Origin: an uncultured Kiloniellaceae bacterium
GTDB lineage: Bacteria; Pseudomonadota; Alphaproteobacteria; Kiloniellales; Kiloniellaceae
Length of the DNA stretch: 64,000 bases
Assembly (NCBI GenBank): GCA_947493695.1
Contig: CANLSF010000001.1
Coordinates: 1,399,461-1,463,460, forward strand
Direction of reading: 5' to 3'
Shown here: positions 42,767-53,160 of the stretch, in pieces
Position numbering within the stretch: the stretch's first letter is position 1
How the letters are laid out: each line of letters opens with the position of its first letter
Notes under the pieces: generated by a model
Told to the model about the DNA's origin: nothing
Databases searched by the model: none
The model's input: the letters and a program-made list of their open reading frames with translations, nothing else
Program-made: the position numbers and the translations under genes

Positions 42767-43987
42767 ATGTCCCGAATAGTGATGAAATTCGGTGGTACTT
42801 CGGTGGCTGATCTGGATCGTATCCGCCACGTCGCACAGCGGGTCAAGGCCGAGGTGGAAGCCGGCCATGAAGTGGCCGTTGTGGTTTCCGCCATGTCCGG
42901 TGTGACCAATCAGCTGATCGGCTATGTCGATTCAGCCGGCAAACTCGCTGATTTGCGCGAATATGATGTCGTCGTCTCCTCTGGCGAACAGGTGACCAGC
43001 GGCCTGTTGGCCATCGTGCTGCAGTCGATTGGTGTCAATGCGCGCTCCTGGCTGGGTTGGCAGGCACCGATCAAGACCGATGGCAGCCATGGCAGCGCCC
43101 GTATCAAGGAAATTGAGGTCGCAGACCTGATCCGCCGCTTTGGCGAGGGCCAGGTCGCGGTTTTTGCGGGATTCCAGGGGATCGGCCCCGACGGCAGGAT
43201 CTCTACGCTTGGTCGAGGTGGCTCCGATACTTCTGCCGTGGCGCTAGCAGCCGCCCTGAAAGCGGATCGTTGCGATATCTATACAGATGTCGATGGCGTC
43301 TACACGACGGACCCGCGCATCGTGACCAAAGCCCGCAAACTGGACAAGATAACCTACGAAGAGATGCTGGAAATGGCGTCCCAGGGCGCTAAGGTCCTGC
43401 AGACGCGTTCTGTTGAGATGGCAATGAAACACTCGGTGCGCGTTCAGGTGCGCTCCAGTTTCAACGATGCCGAAGGCACGCTGGTTGTTGACGAGGATGA
43501 AATCGTGGAAGACGCACTTGTAAGTGGAATAGCCTACAGTCGGGACGAGGCCAAGATCACCCTGATCCGCGTTCCGGACCGTCCGGGTATCGCCGCAGGA
43601 ATATTCGGTCCCCTGGCGGATGCCTCGATTAACGTGGATATGATTGTTCAGAGCTACTCCGCCGATGGCAATTCAACGGATATGACCTTTACTGTGACCA
43701 AAACCGATATGGAACGGGCCGTCGCGGTGCTGGAGGCAAATCGGGCGGAACTGAAGTACGATGATCTGACCTCTGATCCGAACGTTGTGAAGGTCTCGGT
43801 GATTGGTGTCGGCATGCGCAGTCATGCGGGTGTGGCCAAGAAGATGTTTACGACGTTGGCGGATAAAGGCATCAATCTTCAGGTCATTTCGACCTCGGAA
43901 ATTAAAGTCAGCGTCCTGCTGGCTGAAGAATATGCTGAGCTTGCGTTGCGGAGCCTGCATACGGCCTATGGCCTCGATGCGGCATAA
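42767..43987 (+). CDS. lysC: Aspartate kinase
   Basis: 406 residues from ATG 42767. [12 protein letters not shown] at the start, the substrate loop [33 protein letters not shown], then two ACT domains at about 265-405 (feedback control by Lys/Thr). It makes aspartyl phosphate for Lys, Met, Thr and DAP synthesis. Followed by ptsP, the usual order in this class. Confidence 0.97.
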   Translation: MSRIVMKFGGTSVADLDRIRHVAQRVKAEVEAGHEVAVVVSAMSGVTNQLIGYVDSAGKLADLREYDVVVSSGEQVTSGLLAIVLQSIGVNARSWLGWQAPIKTDGSHGSARIKEIEVADLIRRFGEGQVAVFAGFQGIGPDGRISTLGRGGSDTSAVALAAALKADRCDIYTDVDGVYTTDPRIVTKARKLDKITYEEMLEMASQGAKVLQTRSVEMAMKHSVRVQVRSSFNDAEGTLVVDEDEIVEDALVSGIAYSRDEAKITLIRVPDRPGIAAGIFGPLADASINVDMIVQSYSADGNSTDMTFTVTKTDMERAVAVLEANRAELKYDDLTSDPNVVKVSVIGVGMRSHAGVAKKMFTTLADKGINLQVISTSEIKVSVLLAEEYAELALRSLHTAYGLDAA

Positions 43988-44031
43988 AACGTCACACATC
44001 TTGTGTCGATCTCGTGTAAGATCATCGCATT

Positions 44032-46497
44032 ATGAATGCTCCTCCTCACAACCCATCGACGCAAAAAGCGGGAAACAAATCGGGTTCCGTGCGCGAATCG
44101 ACGGATGTGGAACCGCTGAGCGATAAGTCTCCGATAGGTCCCGCTGCGCGCGGCGAGGAGCAGACGCCACCGGGCAAACAGCGTTTGGTGAAAACGCCGG
44201 ACCCGATGTCTCTCGAGGCAAAACCGCACGACGGCAAGGCCCATGAGTGGGCCGGATCTCGGCGTTTGTTGCGTTTGCTGCGTGAATTGATGAAGGAGCG
44301 CGGTAGCAGCCAGGCCAAACTCGATAACATCGTAAAGCTGATTGCCCAGGATATCGTGGCGGAAGTCTGCTCGATCTACGTCCTGCGTCCGGGCGATGTG
44401 CTTGAGCTCTTCGCGACCATGGGACTTAAGCCCGAAGCCGTGCATCAGACGCGGCTGCATGTGGAAGAAGGTATTGTCGGCCAGGTTGCTGCGCTGGCGC
44501 TTCCTCTGGCTTTGTCCGATGCGCAGAGCCATCCGAACTTCGCATATCGGCCTGAAACCGGTGAGGAGATTTATCAGTCCCTGCTTGGGGTTCCCATTCA
44601 GCGAGCTGGCCGTGTGATTGGCGTGCTGGCGGTTCAGAACGTGACGTCCCGCAGCTACACCGATGAAGAGGTCGAGGCGCTGGAGACGGTTGCCATGCTG
44701 CTGGCCGAGCTCTTTGCAGGTGGCGAAATCGGCTTGCTGGACGATGACACTTCCGCAGAAGGTGACCGTGGCAAACCCATGCGCCTGGACGGACTGATGC
44801 TCAATGAGGGGCTGGCGATTGGCCATGCCGTGCCGCATACGCGTGGTATTGTCATTTCACAGGTGATTGCCGACGACCCTGAAGTGGAGCGTGGCCGTCT
44901 TGTGACGGCGGTTGCCGAGATGCGGGGGGCTATCGACGACCTGATGGCCAGGGCCGACATTGCGGAACTGGGTGAACATCGCGAGGTCCTTGAGGTTTAC
45001 CGGATGTTTGCCGAGGATCGGGGCTGGATCGGCCGGATCGACGAGGCAATTCTGAGCGGTTTGACCGCGGAAGCCGCCGTTGAGAAAGTCCAGGTTGATA
45101 CCCGTGCCCGGATGGCGAAGGTCAAAGATCCCTATCTGAAAGAGCGCCTTTCGGATCTGGAGGATCTCGGCAACCGTCTTTTGCACCATCTTCTGGATCT
45201 GGACGGGGCTGAGGCTCAGGACCTGCCAGAAGATATGGTGCTGATTGCGCGGAATCTGGGACCGGCGGAACTTTTGGACTATGACGCAGAGAGACTGCGG
45301 GCCGTCGTGCTGGAAGAAGGATCGCCGACCGCACACGTGGTGATTATCGCCCGCGCTCTGAATATTCCGGTGTTAGGCCGCTGCCGGGACATTGTGACAT
45401 CGGTTCGGCACGGTGATCAGATTGTTGTCGATGCAGACAACGAGCAGGTTCTGCTGCGGCCCAATGAAGATGTTCAGGCGAGCTTCTCAAGCACAATCGC
45501 GGAGCGGGACCGTCGACAGGAAATCTTCGCAGCCACGCGCGACCTGCCGCCGGTGACCGCCGATGGACGGCGCATTTCGCTCAATATCAACGCCGGCCTC
45601 TTAATCGATATCCCGCACCTCCACGAGAGTGGGGCCGATGGGATCGGTCTCTATCGGACGGAAATTCCCTTTATGGTCCGCGATACCTTTCCCGGTGTGA
45701 CGGCCCAGACTGAGCTTTACAGTCGTGTCGTCGAGCAGGCGGAGGGGAAACCGGTCATTTTTCGAACGCTGGACGTCGGTGGCGACAAGGTCTTGCCCTA
45801 TTGGCAGGGAGAAGTGGACGAGAACCCCTCCATGGGATGGCGCGCGATCCGGATCGGTCTGGACCGGCCAGCGGTTCTGCGTCAGCAGATCCGGGCTCTG
45901 CTGCGGGCTTGCCAAGGCGGTGAACTGCGGATCATGTTCCCCATGATCAGCGATGTTGCGGAACTCGAAGCGGCCCGTGCCCTGCTGGAGCGCGAGATGG
46001 ATCGTGAGGCGAATAAAGACCGGGCGTTACCCTCGGCGGTGAAGGTCGGGCTGATGCTGGAGGTGCCGTCGCTGGTCTGGCAGCTGCCTGCCTTGCTGGA
46101 TAAGGTCGACTTTGTATCTGTGGGAAGTAACGACCTCTTTCAGTTCCACTTTGCGGCAGATCGCGGCAATCCAAGACTGGCCCGGCGATACGATGTGCTT
46201 GCACCGGGTTTTCTGAAACTGCTTCACGGTGTTGCTGAGCAGGTCAACAAAAAGGAAGTGCGCCTCTCGCTCTGCGGCGATATGGCGTCGCATCCACTGG
46301 AGGCGATGGCTCTGCTGGGGTGTGGCTTCGAGAGCCTGTCCATGCCCGCACCCAGTATTGCGCCGATCAAGACGATGATCCGCAGTCTGAATGTTGAGTC
46401 CCTGCGGGCTCTTCTTCCCTCCTGGCTGGAGTTGCCGGATCACAGCCTGCGCAGTCAGCTGAAAAGTTATGCGGATGAGCAGGGGGTCGAGCTGTAA
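44032..46497 (+). CDS. ptsP: PtsP: GAF-domain phosphoenolpyruvate-protein phosphotransferase (nitrogen PTS EI)
   Basis: An 821-residue protein. The first 65 residues are a low-complexity extension. GAF at about 95-230 (ICSIYVLR-like: EVCSIYVLRPGDVLELFATM), PEP-utiliser N domain and the phospho-His domain with the active His in SPTAHVVIIARAL, and a PEP-binding TIM-barrel (DGIGLYRTEIPFM, FRTLDVGGDKVLPYW, SNDLFQFHF). It feeds phosphate to NPr and PtsN for nitrogen/potassium regulation. Confidence 0.95.
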   Translation: MNAPPHNPSTQKAGNKSGSVRESTDVEPLSDKSPIGPAARGEEQTPPGKQRLVKTPDPMSLEAKPHDGKAHEWAGSRRLLRLLRELMKERGSSQAKLDNIVKLIAQDIVAEVCSIYVLRPGDVLELFATMGLKPEAVHQTRLHVEEGIVGQVAALALPLALSDAQSHPNFAYRPETGEEIYQSLLGVPIQRAGRVIGVLAVQNVTSRSYTDEEVEALETVAMLLAELFAGGEIGLLDDDTSAEGDRGKPMRLDGLMLNEGLAIGHAVPHTRGIVISQVIADDPEVERGRLVTAVAEMRGAIDDLMARADIAELGEHREVLEVYRMFAEDRGWIGRIDEAILSGLTAEAAVEKVQVDTRARMAKVKDPYLKERLSDLEDLGNRLLHHLLDLDGAEAQDLPEDMVLIARNLGPAELLDYDAERLRAVVLEEGSPTAHVVIIARALNIPVLGRCRDIVTSVRHGDQIVVDADNEQVLLRPNEDVQASFSSTIAERDRRQEIFAATRDLPPVTADGRRISLNINAGLLIDIPHLHESGADGIGLYRTEIPFMVRDTFPGVTAQTELYSRVVEQAEGKPVIFRTLDVGGDKVLPYWQGEVDENPSMGWRAIRIGLDRPAVLRQQIRALLRACQGGELRIMFPMISDVAELEAARALLEREMDREANKDRALPSAVKVGLMLEVPSLVWQLPALLDKVDFVSVGSNDLFQFHFAADRGNPRLARRYDVLAPGFLKLLHGVAEQVNKKEVRLSLCGDMASHPLEAMALLGCGFESLSMPAPSIAPIKTMIRSLNVESLRALLPSWLELPDHSLRSQLKSYADEQGVEL

Positions 46498-46734
46498 GGC
46501 AGGCACCTTATCCCGGTGCAGGTGGTGGAATGCCCGGAAATTTCGCGTTTCGCGGCAAAAACTATGCTAAAATACTGGTCTTAAGCCAGAAACGCAGTGT
46601 GCTAAGGCGGGAAACCCGCGAAATCCCGAAATTTGTATCGGTGGTTTTGACACGGAAAATAAAAACCCATTGTTAACCAAGATGATTTAGTTTTCTGTGA
46701 TGCTTAGCTTTTTCCATGTCACTAACATCATGGC
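46498..46734. other. Intergenic region between ptsP and the RodZ-like gene
   Basis: About 240 bases, without a supported gene. TTGACA at 46647-46652 followed 18 bases later by TGTTAA could be the promoter of the downstream gene. CGGAAATTTCGCG and related inverted pieces upstream may form a hairpin after ptsP. Confidence 0.4.
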
Positions 46735-48042
46735 GTGAATCCTACTGTGAAGCCAAATAAAGACAACCAAGAGCCCATTCTGAACGTCGGCGATGCCAGC
46801 CTCGCCGCTCCTGAGCCGGTTTCTTCGATCTTGCGACGAAACCGAAAGCAAACGGGGCAGGACCTCAAGACGGTCGCCCAGGCATTGCGTATTCGTTACG
46901 TCTATCTGGAGGCGATTGAGCAAGGACGTTACGACGCCTTGCCTGGATCGACCTATGCCCTTGGCTTTATCAAAACCTATGCCGAATATCTCGATCTCGA
47001 CGAAGAAGAGATTGTGCAGAGATTCCGCGATGACGTTGATGGTCTCGACGATCAAACCCAATTGGTTTTCCCCTCTCCGGTTCCCGAAGGCAAGGTGCCA
47101 GGTGGTGCGATCCTGCTCGTGGCCTTGATCATGGGATCTCTGGCCTATGGTGGCTGGTACGGCCTGTCCAGCCGGGATTCCCGTCTGGTCGACTTTATTC
47201 CCGCCTTACCGGACCGGTTGCAGGCGATGTTTGAGGAAAAACCGGCCGATTCCGGGTTTGAGACGGTCTCGACGGAGACTGAACCTGTGGACTCTCAGGT
47301 CGCCGACAGCACAGAGGCGAGCGCACCTGAGAGCAGTGAGAGCGCGCCGAGCGAACCGCAGGCACCAGCTACACAAGCGACCGCGACGAGCGAGGTTACT
47401 GTCAGCGAGACGGCTCAGGTTTCCGCACCGGCTTCCAGCTCGACTGCGCCAGAGACTGAGCCTTCGGCTTCTCAGACGGCTTCGGTGGCGTCGGTTCCAG
47501 CGACGCCTGCCACAAATGAAACGCAACCCGCGTCGGCGCCTGTTGTCAGTGCGCCTGCGGAAGCAGCGTCTGTTTCTTCTGCGCCAGATCAGTCAGCCGC
47601 ATCTCCGGTGACAGAGACACCGGAAACCGGCACCACGGTGATTTCATCTCAAAGCGTGACGAGCTTAGGCACAAGTCAGAGCGAAATTCCGGCAGCCCCG
47701 GTCGCGCCGATACCCACACAGACGGTCGCGGTTCCCGATGCAACGCAGCCTCAGGTCTACGGCGAAGACAATGCCGACGCGCGGATTATCCTGCGTGCGA
47801 CCCAGGACGCCTGGGTTCAGGTCAGAGATCAGTCGGATGAGTTGCTGCTGACGCGGGTTTTACGTGAAGGCGATGTTTACCGGGTTCCTAACGAAGAAGG
47901 TCTGACGCTTCTGACCGGGAATGCAGGTGGCATCGAGGTTCTGGTTGATGGCGCCTTGCTGGCGCCTTTAGGTCCGGTCGGGTCCGTTCGACGTGATCTG
48001 GCCCTCGACCCGCAGGTCCTTCTGGCCGGTACGGCGCAGTAG
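46735..48042 (+). CDS. RodZ-like helix-turn-helix membrane protein with DUF4115 domain
   Basis: A 435-residue protein. HTH_25 domain at about 30-98 (SILRRNRKQTGQDLKTVAQAL, then IEQGRYDALPGSTYALGFIK), one transmembrane helix at about 122-143 (ILLVALIMGSLAYGGWYGL), a long Ser/Thr/Ala/Pro-rich periplasmic linker (about 175-335) and a C-terminal DUF4115 domain (about 345-425, ILRATQDAWVQVRDQS). This is the architecture of RodZ, which links MreB to the cell wall. The position next to ispG is also seen for rodZ/yfgA. Confidence 0.9.
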   Translation: MNPTVKPNKDNQEPILNVGDASLAAPEPVSSILRRNRKQTGQDLKTVAQALRIRYVYLEAIEQGRYDALPGSTYALGFIKTYAEYLDLDEEEIVQRFRDDVDGLDDQTQLVFPSPVPEGKVPGGAILLVALIMGSLAYGGWYGLSSRDSRLVDFIPALPDRLQAMFEEKPADSGFETVSTETEPVDSQVADSTEASAPESSESAPSEPQAPATQATATSEVTVSETAQVSAPASSSTAPETEPSASQTASVASVPATPATNETQPASAPVVSAPAEAASVSSAPDQSAASPVTETPETGTTVISSQSVTSLGTSQSEIPAAPVAPIPTQTVAVPDATQPQVYGEDNADARIILRATQDAWVQVRDQSDELLLTRVLREGDVYRVPNEEGLTLLTGNAGGIEVLVDGALLAPLGPVGSVRRDLALDPQVLLAGTAQ

Positions 48043-48085
48043 CGACGACACTCTTTCCTTTCGCCGATCTCATGACACTTTCCTT

Positions 48086-48160
48086 GCGCTCTTGAAGTTT
48101 GGGCGCAAAGAGCGCATTTTCCGGCTTGAATAGGAACGCAGGTCGTCGGTCTGCGTTTTT
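48086..48160 (+). terminator. Terminator region after the RodZ-like gene
   Basis: Two hairpins: GCGCTCTT/AAGAGCGC (48086-48115) followed by ATTTT, and AACGCAG/CTGCGTT (48135-48157) followed by TTT. The second, with its T-run, is the more typical terminator. Confidence 0.6.
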
Positions 48161-48267
48161 GCTGCGGGCGATCGCTCTCTGTCACTCTGATAAAGAGGCG
48201 GATTCAAGTGTGTCGCTCGCTCGGCGAAACTGAATCAGAGCCTCAGACCAGGGATAAGAGCCAAATC

Positions 48268-49401
48268 ATGAGTGTTCGGCCCTATCGGGATATTTACCGT
48301 CGCAAGTCCCGCCAGATCAGCGTTGGCGACGTCAAAGTGGGTGGCGATGCGCCTATAACGGTGCAATCCATGACCAATACGCTGACGACTGATGTCGCGG
48401 CGACGGTTGCCCAGGTGCATGATATGGAGGCGGCAGGCGCAGATATCGTGCGGATCTCCTGTCCTGATGAGGATTCCACCGCGGCACTGGCCAGGATCAT
48501 TCCACAGGTTTCGGTCCCGATCGTTGCGGACATCCATTTTCACTATAAACGCGCCATCGAGGCTGCTGAGGCGGGCGCTGCCTGCCTGCGGATCAATCCG
48601 GGTAATATCGGCAGCAGCGAACGGGTTCGCGAAGTGGTCAAGGCGGCCAAGGATCACGGCTGCTCCATGCGGATCGGCGTGAACGCCGGCTCGCTCGAGC
48701 GGGAATTGCTGGAGAAATACGGCGAACCTTGCCCCGAAGCCATGGTTGAATCCGCGCTCAATCATATCCGCATCCTCGAAGATAACGATTTTTTCGAGTT
48801 CAAGATTTCCTGCAAGGCGTCGGATGTCTTTCTGGCCGTTGCGGCCTATCACGGTCTTGCCGAAGCCTGCGATTACCCGCTCCACATCGGTGTGACGGAA
48901 GCGGGCGGGTTGCGTATTGGCACGATCAAGTCGTCAGTGGGCCTGGGGGCTCTGCTTTGGGCGGGGGTCGGCGATACGCTGCGGGTTTCGCTGTCTGCGG
49001 ATCCGGTCGAAGAGGTCAAGGTCGGCTTCGATCTGCTGAAATCCCTCAACCTGCGCCACCGGGGCGTCAATGTGATCTCCTGTCCGTCTTGCGCCCGTCA
49101 GCAGTTTGACGTCATCAAGACGGTTGAGGTTCTGGAGAAACGCCTGGCGCATATCACCACTCCGATGACCGTTTCCGTGATCGGTTGTGTGGTGAATGGT
49201 CCGGGCGAAGCGCGCGAAACCGATATCGGCTTTACCGGCGGCGGAAACGATACCCATCAGGTCTACATTGCCGGCCTGCCGGATCATCGTCTGAAGAATC
49301 AGGATATCGTTGATCATCTGGTCGAACTGGTCGAAGCCAAAGCGGCGCAGCTTGACGCCGCAGCTGCTGCCGAGGCCGCTGAGAACGCAGCAGCCGAGTA
49401 G
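48268..49401 (+). CDS. ispG: 4-hydroxy-3-methylbut-2-en-1-yl diphosphate synthase
   Basis: About 377 residues from ATG 48268. The N-terminal TIM barrel begins [21 protein letters not shown]. The iron-sulfur cluster ligands are in the C-terminal part: SCPSCARQ and [14 protein letters not shown], both Cys motifs intact. It catalyses the penultimate MEP-pathway step. A short Ala/Glu-rich tail ends the protein. Confidence 0.97.
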   Translation: MSVRPYRDIYRRKSRQISVGDVKVGGDAPITVQSMTNTLTTDVAATVAQVHDMEAAGADIVRISCPDEDSTAALARIIPQVSVPIVADIHFHYKRAIEAAEAGAACLRINPGNIGSSERVREVVKAAKDHGCSMRIGVNAGSLERELLEKYGEPCPEAMVESALNHIRILEDNDFFEFKISCKASDVFLAVAAYHGLAEACDYPLHIGVTEAGGLRIGTIKSSVGLGALLWAGVGDTLRVSLSADPVEEVKVGFDLLKSLNLRHRGVNVISCPSCARQQFDVIKTVEVLEKRLAHITTPMTVSVIGCVVNGPGEARETDIGFTGGGNDTHQVYIAGLPDHRLKNQDIVDHLVELVEAKAAQLDAAAAAEAAENAAAE

Positions 49402-49455
49402 TCCCTCGGTTGCCTAGAGACAAATTGCAATTCATAGAGTTCCGGAGAGATTAAA

Positions 49456-50700
49456 GTGTCAGCCCTGCAACCTGTTCGCGGCACGCGCGACATACTGCCT
49501 GAAGAGATGCGGCGCCAACGGGCCGTTATCGAGACGGCGCGCGAAATCGCAGAGCGTTACGGTTACCTTGAGATGGCGACGCCGGTCTTCGAGTTTACCG
49601 AGGTCTTTAAGCGCACGCTTGGTGATACCTCCGATATCGTTACCAAGGAAATGTATACCTTCTCGATGAAGGAGGGGGAGCAGATCACTCTGCGGCCCGA
49701 GAACACCGCCGGAGTGGCGCGGGCCCTGATGTCAGGCGGTTTGAGCCAGCAGCTTCCCTTAAAGTTCTTCTATGCCGGACCGATGTTTCGGCACGAACGT
49801 CCCCAGAAAGGCCGCCAGCGGCAGTTTCACCAGTTTGGCGCCGAACTTCTGGGGGTTCCGAAGGCACAAGGCGATATTGAGCTTATTGCTCTGGGCGCGC
49901 ACATTCTCACCGGGCTCGGTGTTTACGAAAACACCTCTCTCGAACTCAATACTCTGGGAGACAGTGACAGCCGTACTGCCTATCGGGCCGCATTGGTGGA
50001 ATACTTCTCGGAGCATCGCGCAGATCTCTCCAATGACAGCCAGGACCGGCTGGAGCGGAATCCGCTCAGGATCCTGGATTCGAAGAATGAGGGCGACCGG
50101 AAGATTGTCGCCGGTGCGCCGGTCTTTGGCGACTATCTCAATACCGAAAGTCAGGACTTCTTCGCGACCGTAAAAGAAGGTCTCGAGGCGCTGGGAATCG
50201 CCTACAACCTGAACCCGCGGCTGGTGCGGGGACTGGACTATTACTGTCACACGGCCTTCGAATTCACGACGGATCTGCTGGGCGCGCAGAGTGCAGTTCT
50301 GGCCGGCGGACGCTATGACGGGCTGGTGGAAACCATGGGTGGCCCCTCGACGCCCGGTGTCGGTTGGGCCGCAGGTATCGAACGGCTCTCCATGTTGATG
50401 GATAAAGAGATCCCGGCGCCCCGGCCGATAGCTGTTATTCCTGTCGGGCAGGCGACTGAAGCCACAGCCCTGACGCTCGCACACACATTGCGGCACGCAG
50501 GATATGGCATTGAACTCGGATTCAGTGGTAATGTCGGCAAGCGTATGAAACGTGCAAATAAACTCGGCGCGCGTGCCGCCGTGTTGTTGGGTGAGGACGA
50601 ATTGGCGAAGCAATCCGCCACAATCCGCGATCTGGACTCGGGCGAACAAGAGCTCGTTTCCCTTGATGCGGTTGTCGAGTACCTCGTCCGCTACCGATAG
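49456..50700 (+). CDS. hisS: Histidyl-tRNA synthetase
   Basis: A 414-residue class II synthetase. Motif 1 VFEFTEVFKRTLG, motif 2 FRHERPQKGRQRQFHQFG, His-binding LVRGLDYYCHTAFEF, motif 3 GWAAGIERLSML, anticodon-binding domain about 325-414. GTG start at 49456. Confidence 0.97.
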   Translation: MSALQPVRGTRDILPEEMRRQRAVIETAREIAERYGYLEMATPVFEFTEVFKRTLGDTSDIVTKEMYTFSMKEGEQITLRPENTAGVARALMSGGLSQQLPLKFFYAGPMFRHERPQKGRQRQFHQFGAELLGVPKAQGDIELIALGAHILTGLGVYENTSLELNTLGDSDSRTAYRAALVEYFSEHRADLSNDSQDRLERNPLRILDSKNEGDRKIVAGAPVFGDYLNTESQDFFATVKEGLEALGIAYNLNPRLVRGLDYYCHTAFEFTTDLLGAQSAVLAGGRYDGLVETMGGPSTPGVGWAAGIERLSMLMDKEIPAPRPIAVIPVGQATEATALTLAHTLRHAGYGIELGFSGNVGKRMKRANKLGARAAVLLGEDELAKQSATIRDLDSGEQELVSLDAVVEYLVRYR

Positions 50701-50710
50701 CGGACGGACT

Positions 50711-52018
50711 GTGGTCGGCGCAGACCAAAGCTCTACAGACCGTCTTGTCGTGATTGGCGTCAGTCAACGGACAGCGTCCATGACTCTGCGCGAACGGCTT
50801 TTCGCTGAAGAAGCCGATCAGGCGCAGATTCTCACCGAGTTACGTGACGCCGGTATTTCGGAAGCACTGGTTATTTCGACCTGTGAGCGTCTCGACATTC
50901 TTGCGGCACAGAATGCGGCTGAACCGGTGCAAAGCGGCCTGCGGCAAGTCATGGCGCGCCGGATCGGGGATGACATCCGCATAGTCGATGAAGAAGGCTA
51001 CTTCCATCGCGGTCGCGCTGCCCTGAGGCATGTTTTCGCGGTGACCTCATCGTTGGACAGCCAGGTGATCGGCGAACCGCAGATCCTGGGTCAGGTCAAG
51101 GCAAGCCACCGGCAGGCCGTTGAGCAGGATATGGCCGGCCCTCTGCTCGAATCCGTGATGCAGGCTGCGTTCGGAACGGCAAAGCGGGTGCGCAGCGAGA
51201 CACCGGTTGCGCAACAGCCGGTCTCCCTGATCGCATCCGCGTTGCAAACCGCCCGCGATTTGCACGGAGATCTCAGCCGCTGTGGGGGTGTGCTGGTCGG
51301 CCTGGGTGAAATGGGCGAACTGCTGGCTATTGAGTTTCGGGCCGCGGGATTGGCTGAGCTGACGGTTCTACATAGTTCCGACCGGCGCGCCGAGATTGCA
51401 TCGCACCGCTTTGGATGCCATACCCGCCCCTGGCAGGAGTTGGATCTGGCGCTTGAGACCGCAGATGTTGTGATCACGGCTGGCGGCGGCGGGCGTTATA
51501 GCCTTGAACCCGCCATGATCGATGCGGCATTGCGGAAGCGGCGCAAGAAGCCGATGTTCATTGTCGATGCCTCCGTACCGGGCGATGTCGCCCCGGCGGT
51601 TGGCGGGATGGATGGCGTTTACGTCTACGATCTTGACGATCTGGAGAAACTGGCGCTGGCCGGCAAAGTCTCGCGTGAGACCGCAACAATGGCCGCTTGG
51701 AAGATATTGGGTGAAGAGCTCTTGCGCTTTGAGCGCAGATGGGCCGAGCGGGCGGCAGGACCCACGGTTGCGCAGCTTCGGCGTCACTTTGAAGCCGTAC
51801 GTGACCAGGTTTTGAGCGAGGGAAAACTGGATGCGGATGCGGCGACGCGTTTGTTGATCAACAGGCTCTTGCATGAACCCTCCAAGGTTCTGCGCGAAAA
51901 CGCTGCCACCGAAGCGCCGAAGGGGCCGGATCATGAGGCTCTGGCAAAAGCGGTCAGCGATCTCTTCGGGCTTGGCGATTCCGGAGCAGCCGGCGAAGAC
52001 GATAAGAAGCAGGATTAG
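50711..52018 (+). CDS. hemA: Glutamyl-tRNA reductase (C5 haem pathway)
   Basis: About 435 residues from GTG 50711, 10 bases after hisS. VIGVSQRTASMTLRERLFA is the GluTR start. Catalytic Cys58 lies in VISTCERLDIL, where most GluTRs read STCNRTE. SSLDSQVIGEPQILGQVKA is the signature, GLGEMGELLA the NADPH loop, and the C-terminal dimerisation helix region follows. It reduces Glu-tRNA to glutamate-1-semialdehyde. Many alphaproteobacteria instead make ALA with ALA synthase, so this gene indicates the plant-type route here. Confidence 0.9.
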   Translation: MVGADQSSTDRLVVIGVSQRTASMTLRERLFAEEADQAQILTELRDAGISEALVISTCERLDILAAQNAAEPVQSGLRQVMARRIGDDIRIVDEEGYFHRGRAALRHVFAVTSSLDSQVIGEPQILGQVKASHRQAVEQDMAGPLLESVMQAAFGTAKRVRSETPVAQQPVSLIASALQTARDLHGDLSRCGGVLVGLGEMGELLAIEFRAAGLAELTVLHSSDRRAEIASHRFGCHTRPWQELDLALETADVVITAGGGGRYSLEPAMIDAALRKRRKKPMFIVDASVPGDVAPAVGGMDGVYVYDLDDLEKLALAGKVSRETATMAAWKILGEELLRFERRWAERAAGPTVAQLRRHFEAVRDQVLSEGKLDADAATRLLINRLLHEPSKVLRENAATEAPKGPDHEALAKAVSDLFGLGDSGAAGEDDKKQD

Positions 52019-52083
52019 AGAGCCATCGGCAAGCCTGTGCAATTGCACGAGAGAGATGGCGAAGTTTGAAGGAGTAGTTGGGC

Positions 52084-53160
52084 GTGAACCTGGACCAAAA
52101 GCTGGATGCTGTTTCCGCGCGTCACGATGAATTGCGCGATGTTCTGGCGACCCATAACGATCCGGGCTCCAGCGATTATACGGCAATGCTGAAGGAATTC
52201 TCCGAGATAACGCCGGTTGTCGAGGCGATTGCGGAATTGCGGCAGGCACAGGGCGAAATTGCCGATCTCGCCGAGATGATGACCGACGCCGATTCCGATG
52301 CGGAGATGAAGGCGCTTGCCGAGCAGGAGTTCTACGAACTCAAGGAGCGGATTCCGAAGCTGCAACACGAGGTCCAGGTCCTCTTGCTGCCGAAGGACAA
52401 GGATGATGAGCGGAACGCAATTCTCGAGGTCCGTGCGGGCACAGGTGGCGATGAAGCTGCACTCTTCGCGGCGGAGTTATTCCGGATGTACCAGCGCTTT
52501 GCCGATTCTCATGGCTGGCGCTTTGAGGTTCTGGATCTCTCCGAGACCGGCATCGGGGGGCTCAAGGAGGCCAGCGCCTCGATTGCAGGGCGGGGCGTTT
52601 TCGCGGAGCTCAAGTTCGAATCGGGCGTACATCGGGTTCAGCGGGTGCCGGTGACCGAATCCGGCGGCCGGATTCACACATCTGCGGCTACGGTTGCCGT
52701 GCTGCCGGAGGCAGAGGACGTCGACGTGCATGTGGAGGAGAAAGATCTTCGGATCGATACCTATCGTTCCCAGGGCGCCGGCGGTCAGCACGTGAACACC
52801 ACCGACTCCGCCGTGCGTATTACGCATCTCCCCTCAGGTGTGGTGGTGCAGTGCCAGGACGAAAAATCCCAACATAAGAACAAAGCCAAAGCCATGAAGG
52901 TGCTGCGCGCGCGCCTCTACGATCATATGCGTCAGCAGCAAGAGGACGAACTGGCGGAGAACCGGCGCAGCCAGGTGGGCAGTGGCGACCGTTCCGAGCG
53001 GATCAGGACCTATAACTTCCCACAGGGCCGGGTGACGGATCATCGGATCAATCTGACTCTCTATAAACTCGACAAGGTCATCACCGGCGAAGCGCTCGAC
53101 GAGTTGATCTCGCCTCTGATTGCCGAAGATCAGGCGGCAAAGCTTGCGGAGATCCAATGA
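52084..53160 (+). CDS. prfA: Peptide chain release factor 1
   Basis: 358 residues. Codon-recognition region and the GGQ loop in [16 protein letters not shown] (about 225-240), preceded by [15 protein letters not shown]. It terminates at UAA and UAG. I start at GTG 52084, 9 bases after AAGGAG; TTG 52078 is too close to it. Overlaps prmC by four bases. Confidence 0.96.
   Translation: MNLDQKLDAVSARHDELRDVLATHNDPGSSDYTAMLKEFSEITPVVEAIAELRQAQGEIADLAEMMTDADSDAEMKALAEQEFYELKERIPKLQHEVQVLLLPKDKDDERNAILEVRAGTGGDEAALFAAELFRMYQRFADSHGWRFEVLDLSETGIGGLKEASASIAGRGVFAELKFESGVHRVQRVPVTESGGRIHTSAATVAVLPEAEDVDVHVEEKDLRIDTYRSQGAGGQHVNTTDSAVRITHLPSGVVVQCQDEKSQHKNKAKAMKVLRARLYDHMRQQQEDELAENRRSQVGSGDRSERIRTYNFPQGRVTDHRINLTLYKLDKVITGEALDELISPLIAEDQAAKLAEIQ

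Noticed and set aside
46735..48042. Plain transcriptional regulator for the HTH-membrane protein
   Set aside because: The transmembrane helix, long linker and C-terminal DUF4115 domain match RodZ rather than a soluble regulator.
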